Positions 1 through 13,000 of a stretch of 64,000 nucleotides of DNA are shown here, piece after piece (the first letter of the stretch is position 1; every line of letters starts with the position of its first letter). The stretch is from Breviolum minutum Mf 1.05b.01 (taxonomy: Eukaryota; Sar; Dinophyceae; Suessiales; Symbiodiniaceae). Position numbers and translations under genes: made by a program. The notes under the pieces are model-generated. The model saw only the letters and a list, made by a program, of their open reading frames with translations, made no database searches and was not told where the DNA came from. Location of the stretch: NCBI GenBank assembly GCA_000507305.1, contig DF239269.1, forward strand, positions 59,304 to 123,303, written 5' to 3'.

Positions 1-300
1 TGCTCACATAGAGTGGTCACACATAGAGTGCTCACATATAGAGTGAGCATAGAGTGGTCACACAGAGTGCTTACACATCGTGCTCACACATAGAGTGCTC
101 ACACATAGAGTGCCCACACATAGAGTGCTCACATAGAGTGCTCACACATAGAGTGCCCACACATCGTGCTCACACATAGCGTGCCCACACATAGAGTGCT
201 CACATAGAGTCCTCTCACACATGCGGCTCACATAGAGTGCTCACACATTGGGTGGTCACACAAGAGTGCTCACACATGCTGCTCACATAGAGTGGTCAGA
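1..300. repeat. degenerate minisatellite
   Basis: Tandem, imperfect repeats built from the words CACACATAGAGTG and CTCACATAGAGTG fill the left edge of the window. Units vary in length by a few bases and carry substitutions, so this is an old array. It probably continues beyond the window edge. Confidence 0.9.
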
Positions 301-518
301 AACAGGTCAGAAACAGCCAGGTTCTTGACAAAGAGACCTTGGGCCCACATAGCTTTCCAACCTACAAATAGTACGAGTAGTAGTGGTGGTGATGTGGTGA
401 AATGTGATGTGAGATTGCCTTATAGAATGTATGTCGTTTGATTGCATTTCGTTTTTACACTGTTTGGGGTCTCTTGCCGGGATAATAAGTACTTAGGACT
501 CAAAACTTCAAATACATG

Positions 519-626
519 CCCCTTGTTTTGATTGAAAATTATATAGGCCTTACTACTTGGGGGGGGGGTTGACCTTCAAAAATAGAGGTCATTTGGGGCT
601 CTAAGTATTTGTAGGTCATATACTGT
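519..626. repeat. inverted-repeat element, family I, copy 1
   Basis: Shares the words CCCTTGTTTTGATTG, GGTTGACCTTCAAAA and AGAGGTCATTTGGG, in the same order and spacing, with 15777-15866. The ends are partly complementary (CTCAAATGACC against GGTCATTTGGGCTC in the second copy). Confidence 0.65.
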
Positions 627-1649
627 ATTCATGCTTATTACTGCACTTCAAGTTGAGGTTGGTAGTTTATCAATGTTTATCCTATTATTTACTGGGTTTT
701 TTACATTCGTTTGGAAATTTCTTTCCCTAACACTACGTCTGAAACATCTCTATTCAGAAGAACATGCAACAGAAACATGCTGGCGGTGAATCACTGGTTT
801 TTACGTCAGCGATGGACCATACCCGGAAAGTCCTCGGAGGAATTGGTGACACCAGTTGTTCTTTTGGCGATTTCCCCAATTTATGTCAACTCACGTCAAA
901 TTTACACTCCACAAGGTTGTGTTTACATCAGTCTTCCAGAACAGTTTACGGTGTTCACATCAGTTTCACCGTATTTTCCATACAAATTCACTGGCTAAAC
1001 CGGGAAATATCCCTAATTTGCATCAGTTTTTTTTTGAGCTATTTGACCGCAGTTCGATTTGTAAGTGGAGGGTCCGGCCAACTTCCCTTTGGCCGAGGTT
1101 CTGCTTAATTGGAATTGCCCGCGTGCCTGCGGAACCGCGACGGTCCGCGAGACGGTCGGAGCAACAAAAAAGGGGGTGGGAACGGTTTTGGGTGGGGGGA
1201 CGGTACCAACAAGCATCCAAGCAACAATATTTTTTTTTTTTTTTGGGGTGGAATTTCTCAATCCTTGAATTTGTGAAGATCGTGAAGTCATGGTTATATG
1301 ATAGACTTAAAAGGGAATCATCCAAGCATTTGGGACCCAATCCCCAGAAATCGTTGAAAGTGCCGCCTAAACTGAAAGCATTGTTTGAACAGTTTTTTTT
1401 TTTGGGGGGGGTCTGCAAAAATTTGTGTCAATGTCCTGTTATTTCCATGATTTTGACGTCAATCACGTTCATATTTGAACGTTGAATTATAGGGCTGCTT
1501 GTTGACCAGGCAGCTTCACAAGCAAGTCGCCGCTCATGCACAAACCCTGTCTGATGATAGTGCGTGATCCGTCTAAGAAACACAGATTTCCAGACATGCC
1601 GTAATTCAAACAATATGGGCTATCTCATGCCAGCATTCCGGAACTTGGA

Positions 1650-1650
<1 letters not shown>

Positions 1651-1706
<56 letters not shown>
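1651..1706. repeat. (ATG)n microsatellite
   Basis: About 18 uninterrupted ATG units, followed by ATT and AGT variants to about 1770. Confidence 0.95.
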
Positions 1707-2226
1707 CATTATTATTATTATTATCATTATGATGAGTATGACTATGAGTATGAGTACGAGTATGAGTATAGTATGAACGATGACAGTCATGTATGATGAA
1801 TGAATTATGAGTCACGACGAGCCATGACTTTACCCGTTTTTTCACTTGGGCATTTCAACAAAATCATAGACATCACAAGGCAAAGCCAGGATGATTGACA
1901 TTGCCGCTACTTCTGGCTCAGAACCCGGGGGTGTACAGCGGCCAATGGCAGCCGCGAGTACAACCACGCCCCCATTGGTGTATCTCTCATGAGCGTTGCT
2001 CCGGTTAGGGGCCTCAAGGATCAGGGTCAGTGCGGTAAATCAATAGAATTGGGGGGATGTTTGAAGATTTATCTCTTCAAGGTTTCTAGCCAACAGATGC
2101 TGTGCAGAACTAGTGGTTTCCCTTGTTGCCACAAGGGGTGACATCGTCTTATTATTTGTGAAGATTTCCTTCAAATAGGGATATGCTCCAGTCGTTGGCA
2201 AGATCTTTGCGGCTACGCGGCTATAT

Positions 2227-2329
2227 GGGTGTTTCCAAAAATAGGGGTACCCCAAATTGGATGGTTTATAATAGAAAACCCTATTAAAACGGATGGTTTG
2301 GGGGTACCACTATTTTCGGAAACATCCAT
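2227..2329. mobile_element. MITE-like inverted-repeat element, family A, copy 1
   Basis: Begins GGTGTTTCCAAAAATAG and ends CTATTTTCGGAAACATCC, which are near-perfect inverted repeats. The inner arms GGGTACCCC and GGGGGTACC also pair. Closely related copies occur at 38763-38869 and 59738-59843. No coding capacity, so any transposition would need a transposase from elsewhere. Confidence 0.75.
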
Positions 2330-2458
2330 CAAGTTCCAGTAATAGTGTCAAACAGTGACCCGAAAGGAGCGTTCCATATGGAGGCGATTTGGATGAGGGA
2401 TATTTCTTCAGACACCTCCGAGATGGTGAACCTATACAAAACCCCCCTATTAAACTCC

Positions 2459-2573
2459 TATACACCCCCGAAGTTTAACATAGCCCCTGAAACATAGTGG
2501 TTTGGAAGACAAGCCTTTCCCTATCGGGAAGGTTATTTTTTCAGGGGCGAAGTGTTAAACTTCTGGAGGGTAC
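2459..2573. mobile_element. MITE-like inverted-repeat element, family C, copy 1
   Basis: Left end ACACCCCCGAAGTTTAACA pairs with right end TGTTAAACTTCTGGAGGGT. The interior carries CATAGCCCCTGAAA, which is also found in the copies at 19119-19229 and 59345-59452. Confidence 0.7.
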
Positions 2574-3231
2574 TAGGGGGACTGCCACTAGAGGCTTCCA
2601 TATTTTTTTGAAAGTAGTGCAGTAAACATGGGGCAGTTTTCATGTCCGCTACGTCAGAGTCTCTTAGAGGAGGAACTCCCAGAATCCCGATGTTTTGCAG
2701 GAAGACCATGCATACCAAGAAAAACCAACAACGTTGGAAATCTCAAGAATCATTCCGGCCCCACGTCAGGACACCCCATTCGGTATCTGTCGGTTGTTTT
2801 TTTAGTGACAGACCCGCTGAACCTCAAAATCCAAAGTCATTTTTGCATGAAAGAGAACCACCTTCTTTCAGGGTTTTCCAGTGTGGTGAAATCTGAAATA
2901 TTTTACTCAAGTGATATGTTTAGAACTATTGCTGGAAAAAATCCTGCCCCGGGCTTTTTAGTGGCATTTTAGACTATCCGACTATCCTTACCTTTTTGGT
3001 GAACGATTTGGTCCATTTTTCCCGCATTGTGTGGGGAAGTTTTCATCTTTTTAGTGAAATCTTATAATTTCGGGATTTCCCACGTCGGCCCACGGCATGG
3101 GAATAAACCTTTAGAAAAGATGAATGGTCCTTCCAGCTTGGGGCAAATCTTTTCCAAAAAGCCCCTGAAGTTTTTCGCAAAAAAACTTCACCTAAAAAAT
3201 GGCCAAGCCAAAAAAGGGAGATCCTTTTTTT

Positions 3232-3400
3232 GGTAGCTGGTGGCAACTCACATATTTGTTGGCATTTTTCACCCCTAAAATTGGGGAAGATAGATTCCCA
3301 TTTTGACGAGCATATTTTTCAGATGGGTTGCTAGGTGGTGGTTTCAAATATTTGTTATTTTCATCCCTATTTGAGCATCGTTTTTTTCCCAATGACCATC
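3232..3400. mobile_element. inverted-repeat element, family F (two partial copies)
   Basis: Contains the family F core: TGGGGAAGAT, then TTTTGACGAGCATATTTTTC, then GGTGGTGGTTTCAAA. The first copy is joined to the start of a second. Confidence 0.6.
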
Positions 3401-3429
3401 CTCATGTACTCGAGGGAACTCCTTATACA

Positions 3430-4010
3430 GCTGCGTAGGCTGTTGACCTGATATTTTACAGTCCGCGTAGGCATGCGTAGGCACGCGCGGAGGCAATATA
3501 GATTTTTTCTGCGTAGGCAAGTCGCGTAGGCAGATGTTCATTTGCATTTTTAAGATGTGAAGGAATGTGTAAATTGTGAACTAGCTTGTTTATGCATATA
3601 TAAACTTATATAATATGATAAATGGTTTCTGGGAATTTGTCTTGGTTCCACCGCGTAGGCTCGCGTAGGCTCCGCGGAGGCCGTGCGTAGGCATCTAGAC
3701 CATCTGCCCAAGAAGGCGGCCACACCAACCAACACCCACCCCCACATGAAGGGAGCCAAAGGGAGCCAACACCACTTCAGATCCGAAGAAGGCGGCCACA
3801 CCAACCAACACCAAGGCCGCCAGGTCTAAGGTTGAAGGTTGCATTTAGAACCCCAACAGTAACCTGTTTGGGGAATTCCCCATACTACTAACATGGCCAT
3901 CCAACAAAGAACCCCGCGGAAGCACCCGCGTAGGCACCTAGTATTAAAAACCTCGGGCGTAGGCACCCTTTGCAATCCGCGTAGGCATGCGGAGGCATTT
4001 GCGTAGGCAT
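3430..4010. repeat. cluster of GCGTAGGC words
   Basis: The 8-mer GCGTAGGC occurs about a dozen times, with GCGGAGGC variants, in three groups (3434-3530, 3651-3694, 3926-4010). They are not in a regular tandem array. Between the groups lies a 27-bp direct repeat containing AAGAAGGCGGCCACACCAAC, at about 3711 and 3786. Confidence 0.8.
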
Positions 4011-4049
4011 TGACCCAGTGTATAGGGCAGGGTACATTGAAAAAAAACA

Positions 4050-4145
4050 CTGCTCATTTGGGGAAGATTTCCAATCTGACTAATATTTTTCAAAGGGGTT
4101 AAAACCACCAACCAGGTTGGTTCAACCACCAACTAGTTTGGTTCA
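4050..4145. mobile_element. inverted-repeat element, family F
   Basis: Core TGGGGAAGATTTCCAATCTG and ATATTTTTCAAA, followed by GGTTCAACCACCAACTAG, the usual right end of this family. Confidence 0.6.
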
Positions 4146-4528
4146 TCTCTCATTTACCGGGGAATTTACCTGCGTTAAAAATTGGACGTTTCACGCCGAG
4201 GCAGAGATCTATGCATCCGAAGGGAACGACAAAGGACATGATCCAAATCACCACAACGGGCTCCTTGGCGAGAAAAGGGATGTACCTGGAAAACCCATAG
4301 GAAAGTTACCCCTCTTTTTTAAGGCAAACTGGATTTGCTGGTTTTAGGGGGTAAAGTTGATGGAAATTAACAGCAATTTTTTGGGTCATGAAGATTGACG
4401 ACTGGAACATGTTCTCATTGAGGTTTGGTTTTGATCATTTTGCTAAATGGGTAGATTTGTAGGTTCCAGCGGTTAATCTTCCAGGGTGTAGGTGAAAAGG
4501 AAGTAATTTTCCTTTTTCCCTTTTTTTT

Positions 4529-4890
<362 letters not shown>

Positions 4891-5012
4891 GAAGTGTGAT
4901 TTCGTGCCAGGGATGAGCTGGGAGTGGATAGATGCAGATATGAGACAGGGTGCGAATTCGCAAGGGTTCTTTCTTTTCAAAGGATTTCTCCACGTGCATC
5001 TGTGGAATACGG

Positions 5013-5160
5013 ATGATGATGATGATGAAGAAGAAGAAGAAGATGATGATGATGATGAAGAAGAAGAAGATGATGATGATGATGAAGATGAAGAAGAAGA
5101 AGAAGAAGATGATGATGATGATGATGATGATGATAATGATGATGATGATGATGATGATGA
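5013..5160. repeat. (GAT)n/(GAA)n microsatellite
   Basis: Alternating blocks of GAT and GAA triplets. It is open in several frames but is repeat sequence, not a recognisable protein. Confidence 0.95.
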
Positions 5161-5697
5161 CGTATGCCATGTTGTTCCAGTAACAGTGGCCACCACGATT
5201 ACTATTTACTCTATACTAGGATCGGGGATTCCAACCTTAACCTTCCCTTGCTTCTGTCAGTGGAGGAGCATCCGAGAGTATGATGTATGCGTTTGATATC
5301 ATAACGTTGACTAATGTTGACTAGAGATTAGCAGCGGTGCCTCACGATGGCAGGTGCTTGTTGTAATTTGGTGTAGGCCTCTTATCCCTTGGAACAACAT
5401 GGAACAACCTTTGTGTTGGGGTCTACGATGATGGTGACAAGAAGGTCACCATCATCACTAAAGGATCCAAGGATCGCGCCTGGAAAGCCGAGGCTTCAGA
5501 AGGGCCCTTCCCTTGTCCTAGCGGATAAGAGTAGGCCACACGGCCATGGTAGGATGTGGTTTGCTGGGTGTGCGCAATATCAATTGCTGTTGTTCCAGAA
5601 GTGACGGAAGAACTTGGAAGCAGATTCGAACGTTGGAACAAGTTGGAACTGCCTTGGTAAGTGGATCCAATTTGCATCCCATTTTTTCCTCTATATA

Positions 5698-5792
5698 GTA
5701 CCCTCCCTGAAACTGAAAATGGATGGTTGGACTACTAGTTTCCTTTTGGGATGGTCTATTTTCGGTTGCTATGTTAGTTTCAGGGAGGGTAC
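5698..5792. mobile_element. MITE-like inverted-repeat element, family B, copy 1
   Basis: Ends are perfect 17-bp inverted repeats, GTACCCTCCCTGAAACT and AGTTTCAGGGAGGGTAC. The interior AAAATGGATGGTTGG and AGTTTCCTTTTGGG recur in the copy at 49040-49149. This is the cleanest inverted repeat in the left part of the window. Confidence 0.85.
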
Positions 5793-7968
5793 ATGTTCAA
5801 TCATTTTTTTTAGTCAGCGACTAAAGGCCTTTTAAGGCCTTCAAGACCACACCATGTCACCTGAAAAACCGTTGGCGCAGGAGACGTTCCGACAGAGGCC
5901 CAAGTCTTCTGACTTTTGTCTTTCTTTTTAAGATGGGCTCTTGGTGGGCTTCATGATGGTATGGAAGAAGTGGTACCTATGGATGTTGCTGGTTTTGATG
6001 TTTCCAACACACACACGTTTTGACAAATTTGAATATTAGTGTCAGTATGCCAAATGCAGATTTATGATGATTCTTTTTGTAGATTCTATTTTGTACATTA
6101 TCGGATATCTCGTATTTGTTTGCCACTGGCTTGATATGGCCAAATGCCTAGATACATTTTGGCTAAAAATATTCCCAAGGTTACCAAGGCATTTTTGAAG
6201 ATGCGTTTCCTTTTCCCAAGGTGGGATACGCTGGTTCCCTAGAGGGGTAAAACATCTACAAAACAAACACTGAATCCTGAAGGAGTTTCAAAACTACCGT
6301 TCTACGAGCTTCACGTAATCAATGTTTTTCTAAAAAAAATCACGCTAAGAACCGACGTCCCGCAAAACTGATGACCCACCAAAACTCCTCCATTTGATGA
6401 TTCAATGATCATTGGGTGAAGGGATGCTCGTCATCGCCACGGAGAAGAGAGAGGTGTGGCTTTTGTGTGAAGGTAAATCACCTGCACTTTGTGAGGGGTT
6501 ATGTGCAATCTGGCCCTTTAGAATCAGGGGGTCATGGGGTTGCCAGGGCTACTTACAATCACCACTTCGTAGTTGCAATGATCCTCCAAGTTCAACGATT
6601 GACTCTGAAATGCTCTGGGGGAATTCCAGTGCCCACCTCCGCCAAAACAACCCATAGATGATGGCTTAGGATGGGATAAGTTCGCCAACATGACCTCATC
6701 ATTGGGGATTGGTGAATTCTTGCAATTTTTAGCCCATGTGGGACCCTTATCTAAGCCACATTCAATTTTTTTCAAAGGGCTGACTCGACCACCACCGTTG
6801 GGTAGCTTGAACGGGATTTGTGAAAATTGCATGAATCATGAGCAGCTTTAGTGTTGGAACATGCGGAATTAGCAAGGCTAGAAGGAGCTATGGGCTACGA
6901 GTACGGAAAACAAAGGTAGCATTGGAAAATTCACAATTATACGAGGTATTCCCTATTGGAACAGAAAAAGATGCAGCCAGCTAATGTTACTTTGGAGGGT
7001 AGCTTTGATGTATACCTTGGGTCTACCCTCCACCCCGTAACAATGGCAAATGCAGGTTTCTTAAATTTCTCTACCAAAACTTGTATAGTGGTGCAGGGTT
7101 GAATTACCAATGTATGTACCAAGCAGCAACTTGGAGTGCCGAATTTCTATTCCTCCTTGCTTTCAGGGTGCATCTTGATGGGGTTTATGAATTATGGGTT
7201 GGGGGTTGCCAAAACCCACCAGTTGACAGTGGGTAAGAAATCTATCTTCTTTTTTGGTTGGGAACCCCCCAAATAAACCTTCACTATCTACTGTCTAAGC
7301 AGTGTTTAGACAGGGCTCAAATTATATGAACATCTTCCTATACCCCCCTATACATGCCTATGCCTATACCTGGCATAGCCAGTAGATGCTTTCTCCCCAC
7401 AAGAATCGTACCAATCCTCATTGCCGGGAAAGAATTTCCCACCCTTCTAGTCCACCCTTCTAGTCCACAGGCAAGCTTTGAAATCAGGTCTGCAAGATTT
7501 CCCCCAAGTTTTTCTCCTCGATGGTGCCCGAATGTTTCAAAATGACCTGATCTACATCCACCCAACAATAGGGTGGGAAGGTCGGATATTTGGATTTCAC
7601 CATGTTATGGTTGAATCATGGCCCCAAAGATTCATTGGAATCCTTGGGATTGAACCAATAAAAACAGAACATCTATGAATGTGAAGTATATAGTCACCCC
7701 ACAGCCCTCATGACCCAAAAAAAACATTCGAACAAAAAAACCAAAGCGCCGCTTTCCTGTCTGCCAGTCTGCGTTGAAGCACACTCTCAACGTTTGGTCC
7801 GTTAGGTTGAGGTGCGTGGCCAAAAATGATGTGTGAGAGGATGGAGATGACTGACTGGTGGGGTTGGGATTGTAGGACGTTAGTAACGGGCGGGAGATGG
7901 TAAGAAATGATCTTCGGGAGGGGTCCCAGCCCCAACCAATCAAAGCATCATCGATATTTTGGTGAAAC

Positions 7969-8086
7969 ACTGTTGATGGTTCAGATATCCGGCGAACCGC
8001 CAGACATCTATGAAACCCTTATCAAAGATGGAAACAGTCACCTTATTTTCACAGGTTAGCCTGGTCTCTGAACCATCAACAGTATG
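7969..8086. mobile_element. inverted-repeat element, family G, copy 1
   Basis: Left end ACTGTTGATGGTTCAGATAT pairs with right end TCTGAACCATCAACAGT. Both ends recur at 14625-14722 and 60043-60154. Confidence 0.8.
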
Positions 8087-8455
8087 GGGTGAATTCCCTT
8101 AAAATCTGAAGTTTCTTCAGTCCAACGCCTCGTGATTCAGATGGAGTGAATGAGATTCCTTTGCTTGAAGCAAATAAGCTCCAAGAATCAACAAGTAAAC
8201 GATTAACGCGTCTTCCAAATGATACATCATCATATGTATATATAATATATATATATGCACATCTTTTACATATGACAAAAAACCTATATAAGAAATATCA
8301 TATATATCTGCCATCATCTCTTTTTTTGACTACTGGTATATTTAAATCCATGACATTCTTATCACCTGCCAACCTGACCCCATGGTGTCATCGGTTCCAT
8401 CACATGCCACATGCTGCCATGCCAACCCCAACCAACCCCTTCGATCTTCCTCCAG

Positions 8456-8538
8456 GCCGCTCTTGGAAAGCTTTGCTTTTCGGGTGACTTTAGTGGCATG
8501 TCTCATCTTCGCCCTTTTTGGTGGAGGATTGTCACTTG
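8456..8538 (+). CDS. possible exon encoding a hydrophobic segment
   Basis: After a pyrimidine-rich acceptor (CTTCCTCCAG) one frame reads FRVTLVACLIFALFGGGLSL, a plausible membrane helix, up to a GT donor. It could be an early exon of the phosphodiesterase gene, but no frame continuity with the next exon could be shown and other frames are also open here. Confidence 0.25.
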
Positions 8539-8679
8539 GTTTGAGTCAATACACAAATCTTTTATACCAAAAAAATCCCCAAAAAAGGCATGGTTTGGAG
8601 TTTTGATGGGTTTGAAACACAGGAATCCGAGGATTTAAATAAAACAAAAGGCCGAAAGAAAATAAGAAAAGATCACTTA

Positions 8680-8800
8680 CGTACACCACTTGAAAATTTA
8701 ACATGGAAGCTAAAAAAATCGCCCACTTGAAAAGGACAATCATCTTCCAACCGTGCATTTTTTGGGCTTCCAGCCGTTAGTGGATTCCAGGGTGTAGATG
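8680..8800. mobile_element. inverted-repeat element, family E
   Basis: Contains TTTAACATGGAAGCT near the left end, AATCATCTTCCAA in the middle and GGATTCCAGGGTGTAG at the right end, like the copies at 20226-20334 and 62571-62678. Confidence 0.55.
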
Positions 8801-9459
8801 ATTTTGACGGTTGAAGTCAGAAGAATCTGACGTAAAGAGTCGAATCAAGACTTAAAGACATCGTTACCCACCATTCTCGCACGATTTCAATTAGAAGCTT
8901 CTTTTGAATTTGGTTGATTTTTTAAAATTTTTTATGTTCATTCCTATGTCCTGAAAATAAGTTTTGTGGTAGGCGTTCTTTTTTTTGTAAAATGGGCCCC
9001 GTTTTAAGCAACCAACGGCGGATGCCGAGGTTTGTGATCTTTGACATTCCGGATGATCCAGGCATTCCCATCTTGGCGACTTGGCAGTCGTTCAGCAACC
9101 AACCTTTTGGCCAACCTTTGGCAAACAAAAAATGTCCGTAAAACAAAGAAATGTTTGTTTTTTGGATCCCCCTCTGGTAGGGTTCAAAAGGTAGAAGATT
9201 TGAAAGATGATTTTTGTATCTTATGATGTGAATGGATTCTGCCACTCCACCTTTCTCTTAATCAGCAGTTGCTACTGTATCCCAGTTGCAGAACATGAGT
9301 ACTTTCAGCACATCCATGGTGGAATTTTCCAGCATGAATACCCATAGAGACCGCTTGCAGCACAGGATGCTTTGATGATTTTCGTCATGATTCTCTTCGT
9401 GCTTGAAATGATTATCAACGGCGTGGTGGACTATAAGACCTACCCATTGCACCTTGACA

Positions 9460-9569
<110 letters not shown>

Positions 9570-9890
9570 CATTATCACCACCTCATATTTATGGCCATGT
9601 TACCACAGGGGCAAGGATGGAAATTAACGAAACTTAAACCCTGTTGGTCGCATCAACTAACAAAGAGGCGGATATAGGTTACTTGATAAGGCAGCACTGA
9701 CCTGGCTGGGAACTTGGATACTAAAGGATTTTGCTCAACTTTTTCAGGAGTTTCCATTGTTTCAAAGGCATCTTTTTTTGTTTAAAGGTTTGTTTCCATC
9801 TTCAATATCTGCCTACGGACAGTACGATTTACTCCGTACTCTTTCAGGTCCGCAAGGTTTTTCTATCAGAAAAAAACACGAAAAAATGAG

Positions 9891-10032
9891 GTCCTTCTTC
9901 TTTTGGATGGACACTGTGGGTACCGTGTCAATGATCTTCGAAATCTCTAGCCTCTTGGGCAGTGGTGGAAAAATGCAGACCACCAGCGGCGGTGTCGATG
10001 CCATGTTGATCCGAACAGCGCGAGCTGCCAAG
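9891..10032 (+). CDS. phosphodiesterase exon: channel/voltage-sensor-like segment
   Basis: Reads SFFFWMDTVGTVSMIFEISS, then a Gly/Ser loop and AMLIRTARAAK before a GTGCGC donor. This pattern (aromatic helix with Asp, then a basic LIRTARAAK helix) is typical of S3-S4-like segments in dinoflagellate ion-channel and cyclase/PDE proteins. The acceptor could lie slightly upstream. Confidence 0.65.
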
Positions 10033-13000
10033 GTGCGCTTGGGGTGAAAATGGGTCAAGGTGGAGAAGGAACTTAGATCTGCAATACTAAGATAACGCCT
10101 TAGAATTGAAGGTTGTATAAAGAAGAGGGAGAACATGACGTAAGATAATTGATGTATGAACCTAACAATCATTTGGCACAACATCTGATTTTACTGGCTT
10201 TCGGAAGATGAGAGTTTCCCTCCTGGCAGGGTGGGGTGTTAGTTTTAGGGTCTTCCGGGGGGGGTCATGGCTGAGAAAACGTGGGAGAACGTGGGTGTCA
10301 CGTGAAGGTTTGAGGGGGGTGGGAGCAGCTCACTGAGATGTTGAATGGAAGTTGGCGATGAATTTTGGGGAATAATATCGGAAAATCCTTTGTTTTTTTG
10401 ACAAAGATTGACATGAACACCTACAGTAAGGGGATGAAATAGCAAATTTCATCTCCTTTATTTGGTGTGGGGCCATCCAAACAGTGTTTTTTTGAAACAA
10501 ACAAGGCCTTTGCCAAAGAATCATTTTTGAAGGCGGGGATCATGGACTTTAAGTGCCATGTTGGAAACATGGCCTCAAGAAAGCCTTTTTGAACCAAATG
10601 ATGATTGGACTCAGTGATGACTCCAACTCTCCATTAAGGTGGGTGCACGTGTGGGCCGATTGTCCAAATTGATGAAGTGCATCAGTTACTACTTGAAGGA
10701 GCCAGGGGTGGAGGGCGAAGTGAACTATTCGAGTCAGGGATGGTGAGGGAAAGAAGTAAGAGAAGGGCTACTTCCTCGAAAACTAACGAACATATCCCCT
10801 CAAGAACGATGGTTGGAAGGTGAAATTTCCTTTGAACATGGCCCCTTTTTAGGGGACATTCGTTAGTTTTCGTGGGGGGTCACATGGTCTATTTTCCAGC
10901 CATCTTGGTTTACCAGAGGAGACTGCAACATCCATGGGAGTAGAAACCATCCCACGGAATTTGCCATGAAATGCTGGTAGCTGAATATTTCCCACGTTGT
11001 TTTAGTCACGTGGGGGGAGTGGAACGCTATCAAATCGACTTGAATTCAAAGAGTGATGCATCCCTGAATTTTCTTTCATCATTGCTTAGCAAAAACTGGA
11101 GGTTCTATTTTTCTCCACCTGTGCAGCAAGTGATTCTTTTTCAATCTTCCTTTTTCCCATCACTTTTCAGCGCCACTTCTTTCTTACCGCGAGGATAAGG
11201 ACAAGAGGCTTGACATGTCTCTCGCCACACTGACTTCAGGGTTCGAATGCGGAGGGTCAATGTCATGGTGAATAAGTCACGTGGGATGGGGCAACCCCAA
11301 CTGAAGGGAGTTAGGTAGTTTCCCTGTTGAAAGGAATCCTTGAACGACTTCAGCTTGGTAAAGTTTGCTTTCAGATGAATCTTGACTAGCTAGGTTGTTT
11401 TGTACAAAGGGAGGGATGAATCTTTGCATCGTTTGTGTGTTTGGGGTTAATAAATAGTATCCCCTAAGCATTTCTCTCTTGATGATGAGTGCATACGCTG
11501 GAACTACTGGGTTCAGCTCACCACATTTTGTATGAAACCTTTGAACACTTCCCCCGCAAAACTGATACATGGAATCCAAAATCGGACTTTGGTAGAACAT
11601 TTTCTTGTTGAGGGTTTTCCATGGTTTTACCCAAAAATGCCTTAAATCTGGTTTGAGTCTAATTGAAGCAGATTTCCCAGACATATGGCTTCAAGCACGA
11701 CTTCAAGCAAGTATACATCTCAAATTGCTTCGAGATCAGCCTTCTACGACAGTTGTTTGTTGCTTTGGTCCAGATTGCATTGATTTTGCCAAAAAAAAAC
11801 GGATAACAACGGCGACATTTTTTCTGCGCGGCAAAACCGGCATCTGTAGGTTTTGGTCGGCTCAATCTTGGGAATCCTCAAGCCTTGCCATCATCTCCAT
11901 TTCTCGTTTTGCTACGTTTTGCTGCACATGAGCCCTGTAATCATCTGATATTATGTAATATCTGAACTACCCATGCTTGACCCAAATCCCTTACCTGGTT
12001 GCATCACTGCAAAAATTTTGGAGAAGCTGGAGCATTTTGGAGAAGCCACTTTCAGAACACCCGGCCCTAACACCCGGCCCCCCGGTACCTCGTCGTTACC
12101 ACCTCAAAGCCTTGCCAAGGTCGGAGAATCCGGCGGAAGCCAAAAAACTTTCGGGTCGATTGATGTTGACCCTTTCCACCAAGGCGGCGGGCGTGGAAAA
12201 AAGATTCCGAAATTGTTTGCTAGTTTTTTTTCGGGGGGCAAGTTTGGACTGGTGTTTTCTTGGTGGTGGTGATGAATGGTTGGGTAGGGCTGGCGGCTTC
12301 AAAATGGAGGGTCAGATGGTATTTTTGTGGCTGGGAGGATGAGATCCGGGATCCCGATGAAATCTAGGTGGTGGAACCTTACCTAAAAAGATGATCCAAT
12401 TTGACTAACATTTTTCAAACGGGTTGGTTCAACCACCAACCAGAAATAGAAGTCTCTTGGAATTTAAATTCATATATGGACGGGTTAGAATCATAGCCCA
12501 CCAGAAGTGGAGCTTAGATGCTGTGGGTGTCAACTCTCCCGAAATGGGTGATTAAGAAAACACATATGTATATATGATATATGTAAAGATATGTATTATA
12601 TATATATATACATCTATACACTCCAGAAGTTTTTCACATGTCGCCCCGAAAAAAAAAAGTTGCCGAAACCCAAAAAGGAGGCTCCCTCATCTCAGGGGCG
12701 AGCTGTGAGACTCTTCAGGGGGAGTAGTCTCCCAGCAACCTCCGATTTCTGGAGATTTCTGGAGATTTACCCGGACAAAGGACCCATTTTTTCCAAAGAC
12801 AATCGGCGTGTGGAAGTATGGAAGTATGGAAACTGTCACACCTTAAAAGGTCTCATGAAACATCCAATTTTAGTGTCCAGTAAACTCACATGGCTGGAAA
12901 ATGAGGGAAAATGGACCATAACTTGGAGGTGTATATCTTGTTTTTCTACTAAACATGGGGATCTTTCATTGCCATGTTAGTTTATGAGAGGGCATTTTTA

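Noticed and set aside
856..1485. 209-codon plus-strand ORF
   Set aside because: Product is broken by homopolymer-derived Phe and Gly runs (poly-T and poly-G tracts) and has no protein-like pattern.
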